Origin: Allobosea robiniae
GTDB lineage: Bacteria > Pseudomonadota > Alphaproteobacteria > Rhizobiales > Beijerinckiaceae
DNA length: 64,000 nucleotides
Direction: 5' to 3'
Assembly: GCF_900102525.1 (NCBI RefSeq)
Contig: NZ_FNBZ01000003.1
Location: forward strand, 62,001 to 126,000
Under the pieces are notes generated by a model. The model saw only the letters and a list, made by a program, of their open reading frames with translations. It searched no databases and was not told where the DNA came from. The translations under genes and the position numbers were made by a program. Of this stretch, positions 18,939-27,910 are shown piece after piece; the stretch's first letter is position 1, and the number at the start of each line of letters is the position of its first letter.

Positions 18939-20456
18939 ATGGAGATCATCGATCACTTCGTGCTCGGCTTCGGCGTCGCCCTGTCGCTGCAGAACCTGGC
19001 TTATTGCTTCCTCGGCGTGCTGCTGGGCACCCTGATCGGCGTGCTGCCGGGCGTGGGCCCGCTGGTGACGATCTCGATGCTGCTGCCGATCACCTTCGGC
19101 CTGCCGCCGGTCTCGGCCGTCATCATGCTCTCGGGCATCTATTACGGCGCGCAATATGGCGGCTCGACCACGGCGATCCTGGTCAACCTGCCCGGCGAGA
19201 CCTCGTCCGCCGTGACCTGCCTCGACGGCTACCAGATGGCGCGCCGCGGCCGGGCCGGCGCGGCGCTTGCGATCGCCGCGCTCTCCTCCTTCGTCGCCGG
19301 CTGCATCGGGACCTTGCTGATCGTCGCGCTCGGCGTGCCGCTCGCCTCCTGGGCGCTGCGCTTTGGCGCCGAAGACTACTTCGCCCTGATGGTGCTCGGC
19401 CTCGTCGCGGCTTCCGTGCTCAGCCATGGCGACATGGTCAAGGCGCTCGCCATGGTCGTGGTCGGGCTGCTGATCGGCCTCGTCGGCACCGACGTGAATT
19501 CCGGCGTCGAGCGCTACACCTTCGGCCTGCCCGAGCTCGCCGACGGCATCGGCTTCACCGTGCTCGCCGTCGGCATCTTCGCGATCTCCGAGGTCGTCAT
19601 CAACCTGGAGCAGAAGGAGGCCCGCGAGGTCTTCACCAGGAATGTCGGCGGCCTGATGCCGCGCTGGGAGGACCTGAAGGCTTCGTTCCTGCCGACCTTG
19701 CGCGGCACTGCGATCGGCTCCTTCTTCGGCATCCTGCCCGGCACCGGCCCGTCGATCTCGTCCTTCTCCGCCTACATGCTCGAGAAGAAGCTGGCGAAGG
19801 ACCCGTCCCGCTTCGGCCAGGGCGCGATCGAGGGCGTCGCCGCGCCGGAAGCCGCCAACAATGCGGCCGCGCAGACCGCCTTCATCCCGACGCTGACCCT
19901 CGGCATCCCCGGCAGCGCGACCATGGCGCTGATCCTCGGCGCGTTGATCATGAACGGCGTCCAGCCCGGTCCCACGGTGATGGCGCGCAATCCCGAGCTG
20001 TTCTGGGGCGTCATCGCCAGCATGTTCATCGGCAACGCCCTCCTCGTCGCGCTGAACCTGCCCTTGGTCGGCCTCTGGGTCCGCCTGCTCAGCATTCCCT
20101 ATCGCTGGCTGTTCCCGGCGATCGTGATGTTCTGCGCGCTCGGCAACTACAGCCTCAACAACAGCGCGATCGACGTCTATCTCTGCGCGGCGATCGGCGT
20201 GCTCGGCTATGTGTTGGCGAAGCTGAAATGCCCTCCCGCGCCGCTGGTGCTGGGCTATGTGCTCGGCCCGATGATGGAAGAGAACATCCGCCGGGCGCTG
20301 CTGCTCTCGGAAGGTGATCTCTCGGTCTTCGTGAAGAGCCCGATCAGCCTGACCTTCCTTTCGCTCTCGCTGCTGCTGCTCGTCAGCATGGCCCTGCCCG
20401 CCATCCGCCGCGGCAAGGCGCGCGTCGATCAGGAAGAGGAAGCCAGCGCGACCTGA
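18939..20456 (+). CDS. tctA: TctA family large membrane subunit
   Basis: 505-residue membrane permease with about 12 helices. TctA signatures: GVLPGVGPLVTISMLLP, GIYYGAQYGGSTTAILVNLPGE, and the second repeat GILPGTGPSISSFSAY plus PGSATMALILGALIMNGVQPGP. Start ATG 18939 is two bases after tctB. Works with TctB and TctC in sodium- or proton-coupled carboxylate uptake. Confidence 0.96.
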   Translation: MEIIDHFVLGFGVALSLQNLAYCFLGVLLGTLIGVLPGVGPLVTISMLLPITFGLPPVSAVIMLSGIYYGAQYGGSTTAILVNLPGETSSAVTCLDGYQMARRGRAGAALAIAALSSFVAGCIGTLLIVALGVPLASWALRFGAEDYFALMVLGLVAASVLSHGDMVKALAMVVVGLLIGLVGTDVNSGVERYTFGLPELADGIGFTVLAVGIFAISEVVINLEQKEAREVFTRNVGGLMPRWEDLKASFLPTLRGTAIGSFFGILPGTGPSISSFSAYMLEKKLAKDPSRFGQGAIEGVAAPEAANNAAAQTAFIPTLTLGIPGSATMALILGALIMNGVQPGPTVMARNPELFWGVIASMFIGNALLVALNLPLVGLWVRLLSIPYRWLFPAIVMFCALGNYSLNNSAIDVYLCAAIGVLGYVLAKLKCPPAPLVLGYVLGPMMEENIRRALLLSEGDLSVFVKSPISLTFLSLSLLLLVSMALPAIRRGKARVDQEEEASAT

Positions 20457-20543
20457 GCGCGCCGGCGCAACCGCCCGTTTCGCAGCACCTCATTCTCCCA
20501 GCCGCTGCGCTGCCCAGTTCGGCGCGACAATCAAGGACGTCCC

Positions 20544-21218
20544 ATGATCGGATTTCGCATCCTCAAGCGCCGCCGCCAGGTCGAGGCCGAACTCGTCGCG
20601 CGCTTCCGTACGGTCCCGGTCGCCAATGTCAGCGATTCGATGTCGCGGATGACGGCCGGCGGCGCCTCGCTGCGCCCGCTCCATCGCGGCGGCGTGATGG
20701 CCGGACCGGCGCTTACCGTGAAGACGCGGCCGGGCGACAACCTGATGATCCACAAGGCGCTCGACCTCGCCACTCCCGGAGACGTCGTCGTGGTCGATGG
20801 CGGCGGGGACCTCACCAATGCGCTGATCGGCGAATTGATGATCGCCCATGCCCGCAAGCGCGGCATCGCCGGGATCGTGCTTCACGGCGCCGTGCGCGAC
20901 TCCGCCTGGATCCGCGAGAACGATCTGCCGATCTATGCCGCCGGCATCAGCCATCGCGGCCCCTACAAGGACGGCCCCGGTGAGATCAACGTGCCGATCG
21001 CGATCGAGGGCATGGTGATCGAGCCCGGCGACCTCGTCATCGGCGACGATGACGGCATCCTCTGCGTGCCCTTCGACCAGGCGGAGACGATCTATGCCGC
21101 CGCCCACAAGAAGCACGCGACGGAAGAAAAGAAGATGCAGGCGATCGAGCAGGGCAAGGACGATCGCAGCTGGATCGACGCCACGCTCGCGCGGCTGGGC
21201 TGCGCGATCGAGGCCTGA
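20544..21218 (+). CDS. RraA-like lyase (HMG/CHA aldolase family)
   Basis: 224 residues. The RraA fold is recognisable from VANVSDSMSRM near the N-terminus, GDVVVVDGGGD..NALIGE and IVLHGAVRDSAWIRE with the Arg-Asp pair used for substrate and divalent metal. Family members are 4-hydroxy-4-methyl-2-oxoglutarate or 4-carboxy-4-hydroxy-2-oxoadipate aldolases and oxaloacetate decarboxylases; true RNase E inhibitors are shorter (about 160 residues). In this operon a class II aldolase or decarboxylase acting on an imported hydroxy- or oxo-acid is more likely than RNA control. Confidence 0.85.
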   Translation: MIGFRILKRRRQVEAELVARFRTVPVANVSDSMSRMTAGGASLRPLHRGGVMAGPALTVKTRPGDNLMIHKALDLATPGDVVVVDGGGDLTNALIGELMIAHARKRGIAGIVLHGAVRDSAWIRENDLPIYAAGISHRGPYKDGPGEINVPIAIEGMVIEPGDLVIGDDDGILCVPFDQAETIYAAAHKKHATEEKKMQAIEQGKDDRSWIDATLARLGCAIEA

Positions 21219-21240
21219 TCGTTGCGGAGGTCGGCGAACC

Positions 21241-22461
21241 CTATCGCTTCAGCGCCGCTCGCAGATCCTTGACCTGTCCCGGTGTCACCGGCGGCGCGGC
21301 GTTGCCCCAGCTGTTGCGGACATAGGTCAGCACGTTCGCGACATCGGCATCGCCGAGATTCCAGCCGAAGGACGGCATGGCAGGCGTCGTCGGCCGGGCC
21401 GTGGTGGCGACGGCCTGGCTGCCCTGCAGCACGACGCGGATGAGCGAGGTCGGGTCGGTGCTGTTGATCACCGGGGCCTTGGCGAGGGTCGCGAAGAGCG
21501 AGGCCTGACCCGCGCCGGTCGAGTTGTGGCAGGCCGAGCAGCGGTCGAGATAGATCGCCTTGCCGGCGGCCATTGCCGGATCGGTTGCCGCAAGCGGTTG
21601 CGGGGCGGGCGTGCCGTCGCTCTTGATGTCCTTGAGATAGGCCGCGACCGCCTGGAGATCGGCATCGTCCCATTTGCTGGTCGACTGGGTGATTGCTTCC
21701 GCCATCGGCCCCGAGGCGATGTCGAAGCGGTTCGCGCCGGTCTTCAGATAGGAGACGATGTCGTCAGTCGACCAGCTGCCGAGCCCCTTGTGCGGATCGC
21801 CGGTCAGGTTGGGGGCGTACCAACTCTGGAGACTGCCGCCCCGCAGGAATTCACCTGATTTGTCGGCGCCTGTCAGGCTCTTCGGCGTATGGCAGGTGCC
21901 GCAATGGCCGGCGCCGTTGACGAGATAGGCGCCGCGGTTCCAGGCTGCCGACTTCGCGGGATCAGGCTGGAACTCCTTTGGCGAGAAGTTGAGCCAGTTC
22001 CAGCCGATCATCGAAGCGCGGATGCTGAACGGGAAGGGGAGCTGGTTCGATACGACGTGGTTCGTCACCGGCTCGACCTTCTGGAAATAGGCCCAGAGAT
22101 CGGCGATGTCAGTGTCCTTCATCGTCGCATAGGCGGGATAGGGCATCGCCGGATAAAGCCGCTTGCCGCCCTTGCCGATGCCCGTCTTCAGCGCATTGCG
22201 GAAATCGGCATAGCTCCAGCTGCCGATACCGGTCTCGGGATCGGGCGTGATGTTCGGAGGTACCAGTGCGCCGAAGGGGGTTTGCAGCGGCAGGCCGCCG
22301 GCGAAGGGCTTGCCGCCCGGTCTGGTGTGGCAGGCGGAGCAATCGGCCAGGACAGCCTGATAGCGGCCGGCCTCGATGCGGTCGAACAGGTCGGAGGCGA
22401 AGCCCTTCGCCCCGAAGACGGTGGCGGCCGCGAGGCCGGCGATGAGCGCTGCCTTCTTCAT
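21241..22461 (-). CDS. Triheme cytochrome c subunit of membrane-bound dehydrogenase
   Basis: 406 residues with an N-terminal signal peptide (about 22 residues) and three heme-binding motifs: CSACH at 41-45, CGTCH at 187-191 and CSACH at 308-312. This triheme layout is that of the cytochrome subunit of gluconate, sorbitol, alcohol or FAD-glucose dehydrogenase complexes, which passes electrons from the flavoprotein to the quinone or terminal oxidase. Its start overlaps the stop of the GMC gene by four bases, so they are translated together. Periplasmic. Confidence 0.93.
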   Translation of the reverse strand: MKKAALIAGLAAATVFGAKGFASDLFDRIEAGRYQAVLADCSACHTRPGGKPFAGGLPLQTPFGALVPPNITPDPETGIGSWSYADFRNALKTGIGKGGKRLYPAMPYPAYATMKDTDIADLWAYFQKVEPVTNHVVSNQLPFPFSIRASMIGWNWLNFSPKEFQPDPAKSAAWNRGAYLVNGAGHCGTCHTPKSLTGADKSGEFLRGGSLQSWYAPNLTGDPHKGLGSWSTDDIVSYLKTGANRFDIASGPMAEAITQSTSKWDDADLQAVAAYLKDIKSDGTPAPQPLAATDPAMAAGKAIYLDRCSACHNSTGAGQASLFATLAKAPVINSTDPTSLIRVVLQGSQAVATTARPTTPAMPSFGWNLGDADVANVLTYVRNSWGNAAPPVTPGQVKDLRAALKR

Positions 22462-24221
22462 GCTTCCACCAGCTTGCCGGGGTTCTTCAGATAATGATTG
22501 CGGATGGCATCCGCGGCCCAGTAGGCGAGTGCGCCGACCGGGCCTGTCGGGTTCTTGCCGGCATTCTGCGGGAAGGCGGAGGCGCCGATAACGAAGACGT
22601 TCGGCACGTCCCAGGCCTGCAGGTGGCGGTTGACGGCGCTGGTCTTCGGGTCCGTGCCCATGATCGCGCCGCCGGTGTTGTGGGTGCTCTGGTAGGGGAC
22701 GGAGTTCCAGCCCTTGCGCTGCTTGCCGACCACCGCCTGCTTGCCGCCGAGCGCGTCGGCGATCTCCTTCATGCGGTCGCTGACCCAGTTCGACATGCGG
22801 ATGTCGTTGTCCGGGAAATCGAAGGTCACACGCAGCAGCGGCCGGCCGAAGCGGTCCTTATAGGTCGGGTCGAGGTCGAGATAGTTGCCGCGTGTCGCGT
22901 AGGAGGAGCCCTGCGACGAGAAGATCAGCGTGTTGTTGTAGTACTGCTTCGTCGCCTTCTTCCAGGCGGAGCCCCAGCGCGGCGTGCCGGGCGGCACCGG
23001 CCGGTACTGGATCGGACGGCCATTGGTCGGGATGCAGTTGATGCCGGCGCCGCCGACGAAGTCCAGCGGGCCATGGTCGAAGGCATCGCCATTATAATCG
23101 TCCAGCGACTGGCCAAGCGCACCGGCCGCGATGAACGGGTTCATGTGCTTGCCTTCGAAGAAGACCTGTGTGCTGGCATTGGTCTGGTAGCAGTAGTTGC
23201 GCCCGACCACGCCTTCGCCGCTCGCCGGGTCATAAGGCTTGCCGATGCCGGAGAGCAGCATCAGCCGGACATTGAACAGGCCGTAGGCGTTGAGCAGGAC
23301 GAGATCGGCCGGCTGCTCGAAGGTTTCGCCGTTGACGTCGATATAGGTGACGCCGGTCGCGGTCTTGCCATCGGCCGCGAGGTTGATCTTCAGCACCTCG
23401 CATTCGGTGCGCGCCTCGAAATTCGATTTGCGCATCAGCACCGGCAGCACGGTCGTATGGGCGCTCGACTTCGAATAATTGGCGCAGCCGAAGCGCTCGC
23501 AGAAGCCGCAAGCCGTGCACTGGCCCATCGCGATCCCCAGCGGGTTGACATAGGCGCCGGAGAGATTGGCCGAGGGCGTCGGGAAGGGATGCAGTCCCTT
23601 GGAGCGCGCTGCTTCCGCGAAGAGGGTCGGCGCATAGGTCATCTGCATCGGTGGCAGCGGATAGTCGCGCTTGCGCGGTCCCTCGAACGGGTTGCCGCCC
23701 TGCTGGATCGCGCCGTTGAGGTTCCCGGCCTTGCCGGAGATGCCGCAGAGATATTCGAAACGGTCGAAGGCGCTCTCCATCTCGTCATAGGAGACGCCCC
23801 AGTCCTGAAGCTGGAGATCGGCGATCCGCTGGGCGCCGTAGCGTTCGGTCAGATGGGTCTTCAGCGCGAAATCGCTCGGGAAGAAGCGCCAGGTATGGCC
23901 GTTCCAGTGCGTTCCCGCGCCGCCGACGCCGGTTCCGGGCAGGAAGGAGCCGTAGTCGCGCATCGGCAGCGCCGTCTGCGAGACGTCATTGCGCATCGTC
24001 ATGGCTTCCTGCGCCGGCTGCAGGAACAGGTCCTTGCGCACGGCGTAGCGCAGTTCGTCGGGGGCATAGGCGACGTTGAAATCGGTCGCCGTGTCGCGCC
24101 AGGGGCCGCGCTCGATCGCGACGACGTCGAGGCCGGCATCGGTCAGTTCATGGGCCAGGATCGAGCCGGTCCAGCCGAGCCCGACGATGACGACATCCTT
24201 GCGGGGGAGTTTCCGGGCCAT
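22458..24221 (-). CDS. GMC family flavoprotein dehydrogenase, large subunit
   Basis: 587 residues. An N-terminal FAD site VGLGWTGS (Gly14, 16, 19) opens a glucose-methanol-choline oxidoreductase. The C-terminal THNTGG and NAGKNPTGPVGALAYWAADAI regions supply the active-site His/Asn pair. A cysteine cluster C235-x2-C238-x2-C241-x4-C246 may hold an Fe-S cluster, as proposed for FAD-glucose and fructose dehydrogenases. No signal peptide of its own; export probably occurs with the Tat-type small subunit encoded three bases upstream. Gluconate, polyol or aldose is the likely substrate. Confidence 0.92.
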   Translation of the reverse strand: MARKLPRKDVVIVGLGWTGSILAHELTDAGLDVVAIERGPWRDTATDFNVAYAPDELRYAVRKDLFLQPAQEAMTMRNDVSQTALPMRDYGSFLPGTGVGGAGTHWNGHTWRFFPSDFALKTHLTERYGAQRIADLQLQDWGVSYDEMESAFDRFEYLCGISGKAGNLNGAIQQGGNPFEGPRKRDYPLPPMQMTYAPTLFAEAARSKGLHPFPTPSANLSGAYVNPLGIAMGQCTACGFCERFGCANYSKSSAHTTVLPVLMRKSNFEARTECEVLKINLAADGKTATGVTYIDVNGETFEQPADLVLLNAYGLFNVRLMLLSGIGKPYDPASGEGVVGRNYCYQTNASTQVFFEGKHMNPFIAAGALGQSLDDYNGDAFDHGPLDFVGGAGINCIPTNGRPIQYRPVPPGTPRWGSAWKKATKQYYNNTLIFSSQGSSYATRGNYLDLDPTYKDRFGRPLLRVTFDFPDNDIRMSNWVSDRMKEIADALGGKQAVVGKQRKGWNSVPYQSTHNTGGAIMGTDPKTSAVNRHLQAWDVPNVFVIGASAFPQNAGKNPTGPVGALAYWAADAIRNHYLKNPGKLVEA

Positions 24222-24224
24222 GTC

Positions 24225-24980
24225 TCAGTTCCCGCCTGCCTTGTCGCCGGTCTTCCATTCCGGCCGTCCCGCGATCGACAGGGGCGGCAGGGGGAAGGGC
24301 TTGTTATGGGCCGTGATGTAGTCGCGGTAATCGTAGCGGGCGCCCGGAAAGCCGATGAATTTCCAGCCGGCCATGTCCTTGTTGCCGCCATAGATCGGGT
24401 CGGCAAAGAAGCCTTCCATCGTGTTCTGCAGCACGAGGTTGAAGAAGCCGGCGGCCGGCTTGTAGTCGACCTTGCCGGCTTCGAAGTCCTTCAGGGCCTG
24501 ATCCTGCTCGGCGGCGGCGAGGTCGAAGAAGTTCTTGCCGGAGAACTGCGCCTGCGCGTGCTTGTTCAGCGCCGCGAGGCCGTCCCGGTAGCGCGCGACC
24601 GGCGTCTCGGCGCCCTGATAGCCTTGCGTCGGCAAACCGGCGACGAAGGGGCCTTGCATATAGAGCCGATCCGATGAGCCGTAGCTGCCGGCGAGCTGGC
24701 GGTCGATGAAGCTGGCGCAGCCGGCATCCTTGCCGCCGATGCTGAGTTCGTCGGCCGGGATCAGGCGGTCGACGATCGCCTCGACGGTGCGGGCTTCATC
24801 CGGCGTCAGCACATACCAGCGCCCGCCGGGCAAGGGCTCGGGTGGCAGGGCTGCAAAGGGCTTCCAGGGGAGGGTGCCGGAATGCTCGGCGGCGCGGGCG
24901 CCGGGAACCGATGCGATCAGGAAGAGCAGGCCGGTGGAGGAGAGGAAGCGGCGGCGACTGAAAGACGAGGTGGGCGGCAT
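24225..24980 (-). CDS. Gluconate 2-dehydrogenase subunit 3 family protein (Tat-exported)
   Basis: 251 residues. N-terminal SRRRFLSSTG followed by a hydrophobic stretch and ARAAE is a twin-arginine signal peptide. The body has LTPDEARTVEAIVDRLIPADE and GCASFIDRQLAG, typical of the small gamma subunit of gluconate/FAD-glucose dehydrogenases. Such subunits are needed to fold and export the cofactor-bearing large subunit through Tat. First gene of the three-gene operon. Confidence 0.93.
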   Translation of the reverse strand: MPPTSSFSRRRFLSSTGLLFLIASVPGARAAEHSGTLPWKPFAALPPEPLPGGRWYVLTPDEARTVEAIVDRLIPADELSIGGKDAGCASFIDRQLAGSYGSSDRLYMQGPFVAGLPTQGYQGAETPVARYRDGLAALNKHAQAQFSGKNFFDLAAAEQDQALKDFEAGKVDYKPAAGFFNLVLQNTMEGFFADPIYGGNKDMAGWKFIGFPGARYDYRDYITAHNKPFPLPPLSIAGRPEWKTGDKAGGN

Positions 24981-25301
24981 CGGGCAGCCTTTTCGATCGG
25001 CGTGAGCCAGGAGGTGCCGGCTCCGCTATCGGCAAGCTCTGCCTCGGATCGGGCGGGATCAATCGGAAACCCCGCGCAGCCGCCATGCTCTACGAACATG
25101 GAACAATTCCAATGTGGTTCTCCGCAGTGGACGAGGAACCGGCAAAACTTGAAGGGATGCGAGTGCTTGCCCCCTCAGCCGAGAGACGTTCTGCATTGAC
25201 TTCCGGGCGCTGTTCGCGCCTAATTTCCGAGAGCCGACTACCCCCGATTGGGCGGTTAGCACTCTCAGTTTCCGCGCCGCGCGCGGACGATCGGCTTCAA
25301 C
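24981..25301. other. Divergent intergenic region, no gene seen
   Basis: 321 bases between the dehydrogenase operon (reverse) and a small forward gene. More AT-rich than its surroundings in places. Presumably holds the operon promoter, but I cannot place it. TTAGCACTC at 25256-25264 looks like half of a CIRCE element; its partner is absent. Short open frames here show no family resemblance. Confidence 0.5.
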
Positions 25302-25604
25302 GTGAAACCGACAGTCGAGGCGTACACGGTTGCGATGCCGTGGTACGAGCGGGAGGATTTCTCCCGGCTCTGGGAACTCGCTCACGACCGCGATCAGATG
25401 CCCTCGGATTATGAGACCTGGCATCAAAATGCGGTGGCGGTGATGAATGCCTGGCTCGCACGAGGGCGAGCGCTGGAAATCGTCACGATCAAGCCGGCTG
25501 AATTTCTTGCCTGGCTCCAGGAAAGCGGCCTACCGAACACTGCCGAAACGCGCCGGAAGTATGTGGAGCTTCGCGCGGGCACTCACTGCCACGACGTCGC
25601 GTAG
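25302..25604 (+). CDS. Small conserved-looking hypothetical protein
   Basis: 100 residues, GTG start at 25302, no strong ribosome site. Not assigned to a named family. The sequence looks like a real soluble protein: balanced acidic and basic residues, aromatic clusters (MPWYERED, DYETWH) and a C-terminal LAWLQESGLPNTAETRRKYVELRA helix. It reads as a small alpha-helical protein with no signal peptide or membrane helix. Convergent with the mannitol dehydrogenase gene, so it is a single-gene unit. Function unknown. Confidence 0.6.
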   Translation: MKPTVEAYTVAMPWYEREDFSRLWELAHDRDQMPSDYETWHQNAVAVMNAWLARGRALEIVTIKPAEFLAWLQESGLPNTAETRRKYVELRAGTHCHDVA

Positions 25605-25651
25605 GACAGGCGAGCCGTTCGCCCCCCGGCCCGGCCCGTGCGGCCGCTCTC

Positions 25652-27136
25652 TCAGGAGCCGCGCGCAGCAAGGTAATGGTCGAGGCTCGCGCGGGTTCCT
25701 GACCGCCAGAGACGCTGCAGCGCCATTGTGAAGCTATCGCGGAAGCGCTGGTTCGTCCCGAGGTCGCCGTAGACATCCTGCATCGCAAGCCAGGCTTCGG
25801 GCATTTGCCGGGCCTGCCGCGCCTGCGTCGTCAGCCGCGACCAGTTCGGGTCATTCGGCGCGATCGCCTGCCCGCTTTCGGTTTCGCCATGGCAGTAGCG
25901 GCACCATAGCGCGCTGACGAGGGCCAAGCCGTCGATGGAGCGACCGCTCTGCAAGGCGTCGCGCAATGTCGGCAGGATGAATTTCGGCTGGCGGTTCGAG
26001 CCATCGAGGCAAAGCCGGCGGATGGTATCGCCGATCTTCGGATTAGCGAAGCGTCGCTCGATCGTGCGCTTGTAGTCGGCGAGATCGGTGTCCGGCACCG
26101 GCGGAACGACGGGGATGATTTCGTCGTCGAGAAGCGCCGAGAGGAAGCGGGCGATCTGCGTGTCCTGCATCGCCTCATGGACGAAATGGATGTCGAGCAG
26201 GCCGGCAGGATAGGCGATCGCCGCATGGCCGCCATTGAGGATGCGGATCTTCATCAGTTCGAACGGCGCGACATCGGCGACGAACTGGACGCCGACCTCT
26301 TCGAGGCGCGGGCGGCCGGCCGGGAAATGATCCTCCAGTACCCATTGCCGGAAGTCCTCGCAGAAGACCGGGCGGCTGTCCTCGATGCCGAAATCGTCGC
26401 GCAGCGTCCGGCGTTCGCGTTCCGAGGTCGCGGGCGTGATGCGGTCGACCATGCCGTTGGGAAAGGCCACGCTCTCGCGGATCCAGCGCGCCTCAGTGGG
26501 ATCGATGAGATCGACGAGCCCGGCGACGGCATCCGCCGTGACATGGCCATTACCCGGCAGGTTGTCGCAGGACATCACGGTGAAGGGCGGCAGGCCGGCG
26601 GCGCGCCGCCTCAGCAACCCGGCGGCGATCAGACCGAAAGCGGTCTTCGGGTGTGCGAGGCGATCTGCGGCATCGGCGAGGATATCGGGATGGCCGGGAT
26701 CGAAGGCCTGCGTCGCCGGATCAATGTAATAGCCGCCTTCGGTGACGGTCAGCGAGACGATCCGCGTGCGGGGATCGACAAGTTTTCCGAGAACCGCCGC
26801 GCTGTCGCCCGGCGCGACGAAATCGATCATCGCGCCCGTGACGCGCGCCTGCGAACGTTCCGCCTCCTGCGTCACCACCGTGGTCAGGAAATCCTGCGCG
26901 GCGAGATCGCGTCCCATTTCGGCGTCGCTCTCACGCACGCCGGTGCCGACGATGGCCCAGTCGCGATCCAGCCCGCGCTCGAACATTTCGTCGAGATAGG
27001 CGGCCTGATGGGCGCGATGGAAGTTGCCGACGCCGATATGGACGATGCCGGGGCTCAGCTCGTCCCGCCGGTAGCCGGGGATGCCGACCGACGGCCCGAG
27101 CTGTCCAAGCGTGGCGCGGGACAGGCGCACTGCCAT
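25652..27136 (-). CDS. Mannitol dehydrogenase family oxidoreductase
   Basis: 494 residues, polyol-specific long-chain dehydrogenase family (mannitol 2-dehydrogenase, fructuronate reductase, D-arabinitol 4-dehydrogenase). The NAD-binding start GIVHIGVGNFHRAHQAAYLD and the catalytic K-x4-N-x2-H motif (KIRILNGGH) are present. Length favours mannitol or arabinitol dehydrogenase. Last gene of the ugp/polyol block, three bases after the glycerophosphodiesterase gene. It would oxidise a free polyol to a ketose that the xylulokinase upstream could phosphorylate. Confidence 0.92.
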   Translation of the reverse strand: MAVRLSRATLGQLGPSVGIPGYRRDELSPGIVHIGVGNFHRAHQAAYLDEMFERGLDRDWAIVGTGVRESDAEMGRDLAAQDFLTTVVTQEAERSQARVTGAMIDFVAPGDSAAVLGKLVDPRTRIVSLTVTEGGYYIDPATQAFDPGHPDILADAADRLAHPKTAFGLIAAGLLRRRAAGLPPFTVMSCDNLPGNGHVTADAVAGLVDLIDPTEARWIRESVAFPNGMVDRITPATSERERRTLRDDFGIEDSRPVFCEDFRQWVLEDHFPAGRPRLEEVGVQFVADVAPFELMKIRILNGGHAAIAYPAGLLDIHFVHEAMQDTQIARFLSALLDDEIIPVVPPVPDTDLADYKRTIERRFANPKIGDTIRRLCLDGSNRQPKFILPTLRDALQSGRSIDGLALVSALWCRYCHGETESGQAIAPNDPNWSRLTTQARQARQMPEAWLAMQDVYGDLGTNQRFRDSFTMALQRLWRSGTRASLDHYLAARGS

Positions 27137-27139
27137 GGC

Positions 27140-27880
27140 TCAGGCCTGCCTTGTCTTGCGCAGCATCAAGGCGAGGTCCGGCCGGTCGCTGGTGATCTGC
27201 GAGATCGGCTGGCCCAGCCAGAAATCGAGCTCGCGCACGGTATTGGGCACCCAGGCGCCGAGCTTGTCGCGCCCGACGATGCCGACGGCGCGGTCGACGG
27301 TGAGCCGCAGCAGCGACTGCTCGACCGCGATGATGCAGCCGAGATCGACGAAGCGCTGCAGGGTTCGGTCGACGCCGCCGAAGGCCTCGCAGGAGCGGCG
27401 GTCGACCGAGGCGAGCCGGCGCATATGCGGGGCCCTGGCCCGGATCTCCTCGATCACCTCCGGCACAAAGCAGGTCAGCACGACGCGGGAGGTCATGTTG
27501 CGGGCCTCGACCAGGGCGATGACCTTGTCGAGCAGGCCGGGATAGGGATTGCCGAAGGCATCCATCTTCATCTCGATCTCGAGCTCGATCCCGGTCGGGC
27601 CGAAGACATCGAGCACTTCCGGCAGGGTCGGGATCGTCTCGCCCAGCGTATCGTCGAGCGTCACCTTGGCGAGCGCCGCGCGCGAGAGATGCGCGACCGG
27701 GCCCTTGTGGTCGGTGGTGCGCTCGAGCAGCGGATCGTGGATCACCATGATCTCGCCGTCGCTGGAGAGATGCACGTCGAGCTCGACGGCGTCGACGCCG
27801 AGGCCGCAGACGTTGCGGAAGCCGCTCAGGCTGTTCTCCGCCCAGATATTGCGCGCGCCGCGATGACCGATGATCCGCAT
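27140..27880 (-). CDS. ugpQ: Glycerophosphodiester phosphodiesterase, UgpQ type
   Basis: 246 residues, cytoplasmic GDPD of the TIM-barrel family. Catalytic residues are visible: H6-R7 in GHRGA, Glu in AENSLSGF, the E-x-D pair in ELDVHLSSDG and His in VIHDPLLERTTD. Hydrolyses glycerophosphodiesters to glycerol-3-phosphate and an alcohol. It sits directly after ugpE, as ugpQ does in E. coli, supporting the name. The imported diester may carry a polyol head group given the neighbouring dehydrogenases. Confidence 0.92.
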   Translation of the reverse strand: MRIIGHRGARNIWAENSLSGFRNVCGLGVDAVELDVHLSSDGEIMVIHDPLLERTTDHKGPVAHLSRAALAKVTLDDTLGETIPTLPEVLDVFGPTGIELEIEMKMDAFGNPYPGLLDKVIALVEARNMTSRVVLTCFVPEVIEEIRARAPHMRRLASVDRRSCEAFGGVDRTLQRFVDLGCIIAVEQSLLRLTVDRAVGIVGRDKLGAWVPNTVRELDFWLGQPISQITSDRPDLALMLRKTRQA

Positions 27881-27910
27881 GTCGAAAAGCCTTGCTTGCC
27901 CGTGGGCGGG

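Noticed and set aside
22494..24677. 727-codon open frame on the + strand
   Set aside because: Antisense to the GMC and small-subunit genes; no family resemblance.
25256..25264. TTAGCACTC resembling the left half of a CIRCE heat-shock element
   Set aside because: The partner GAGTGCTAA nine bases later is missing and no chaperone gene is near.
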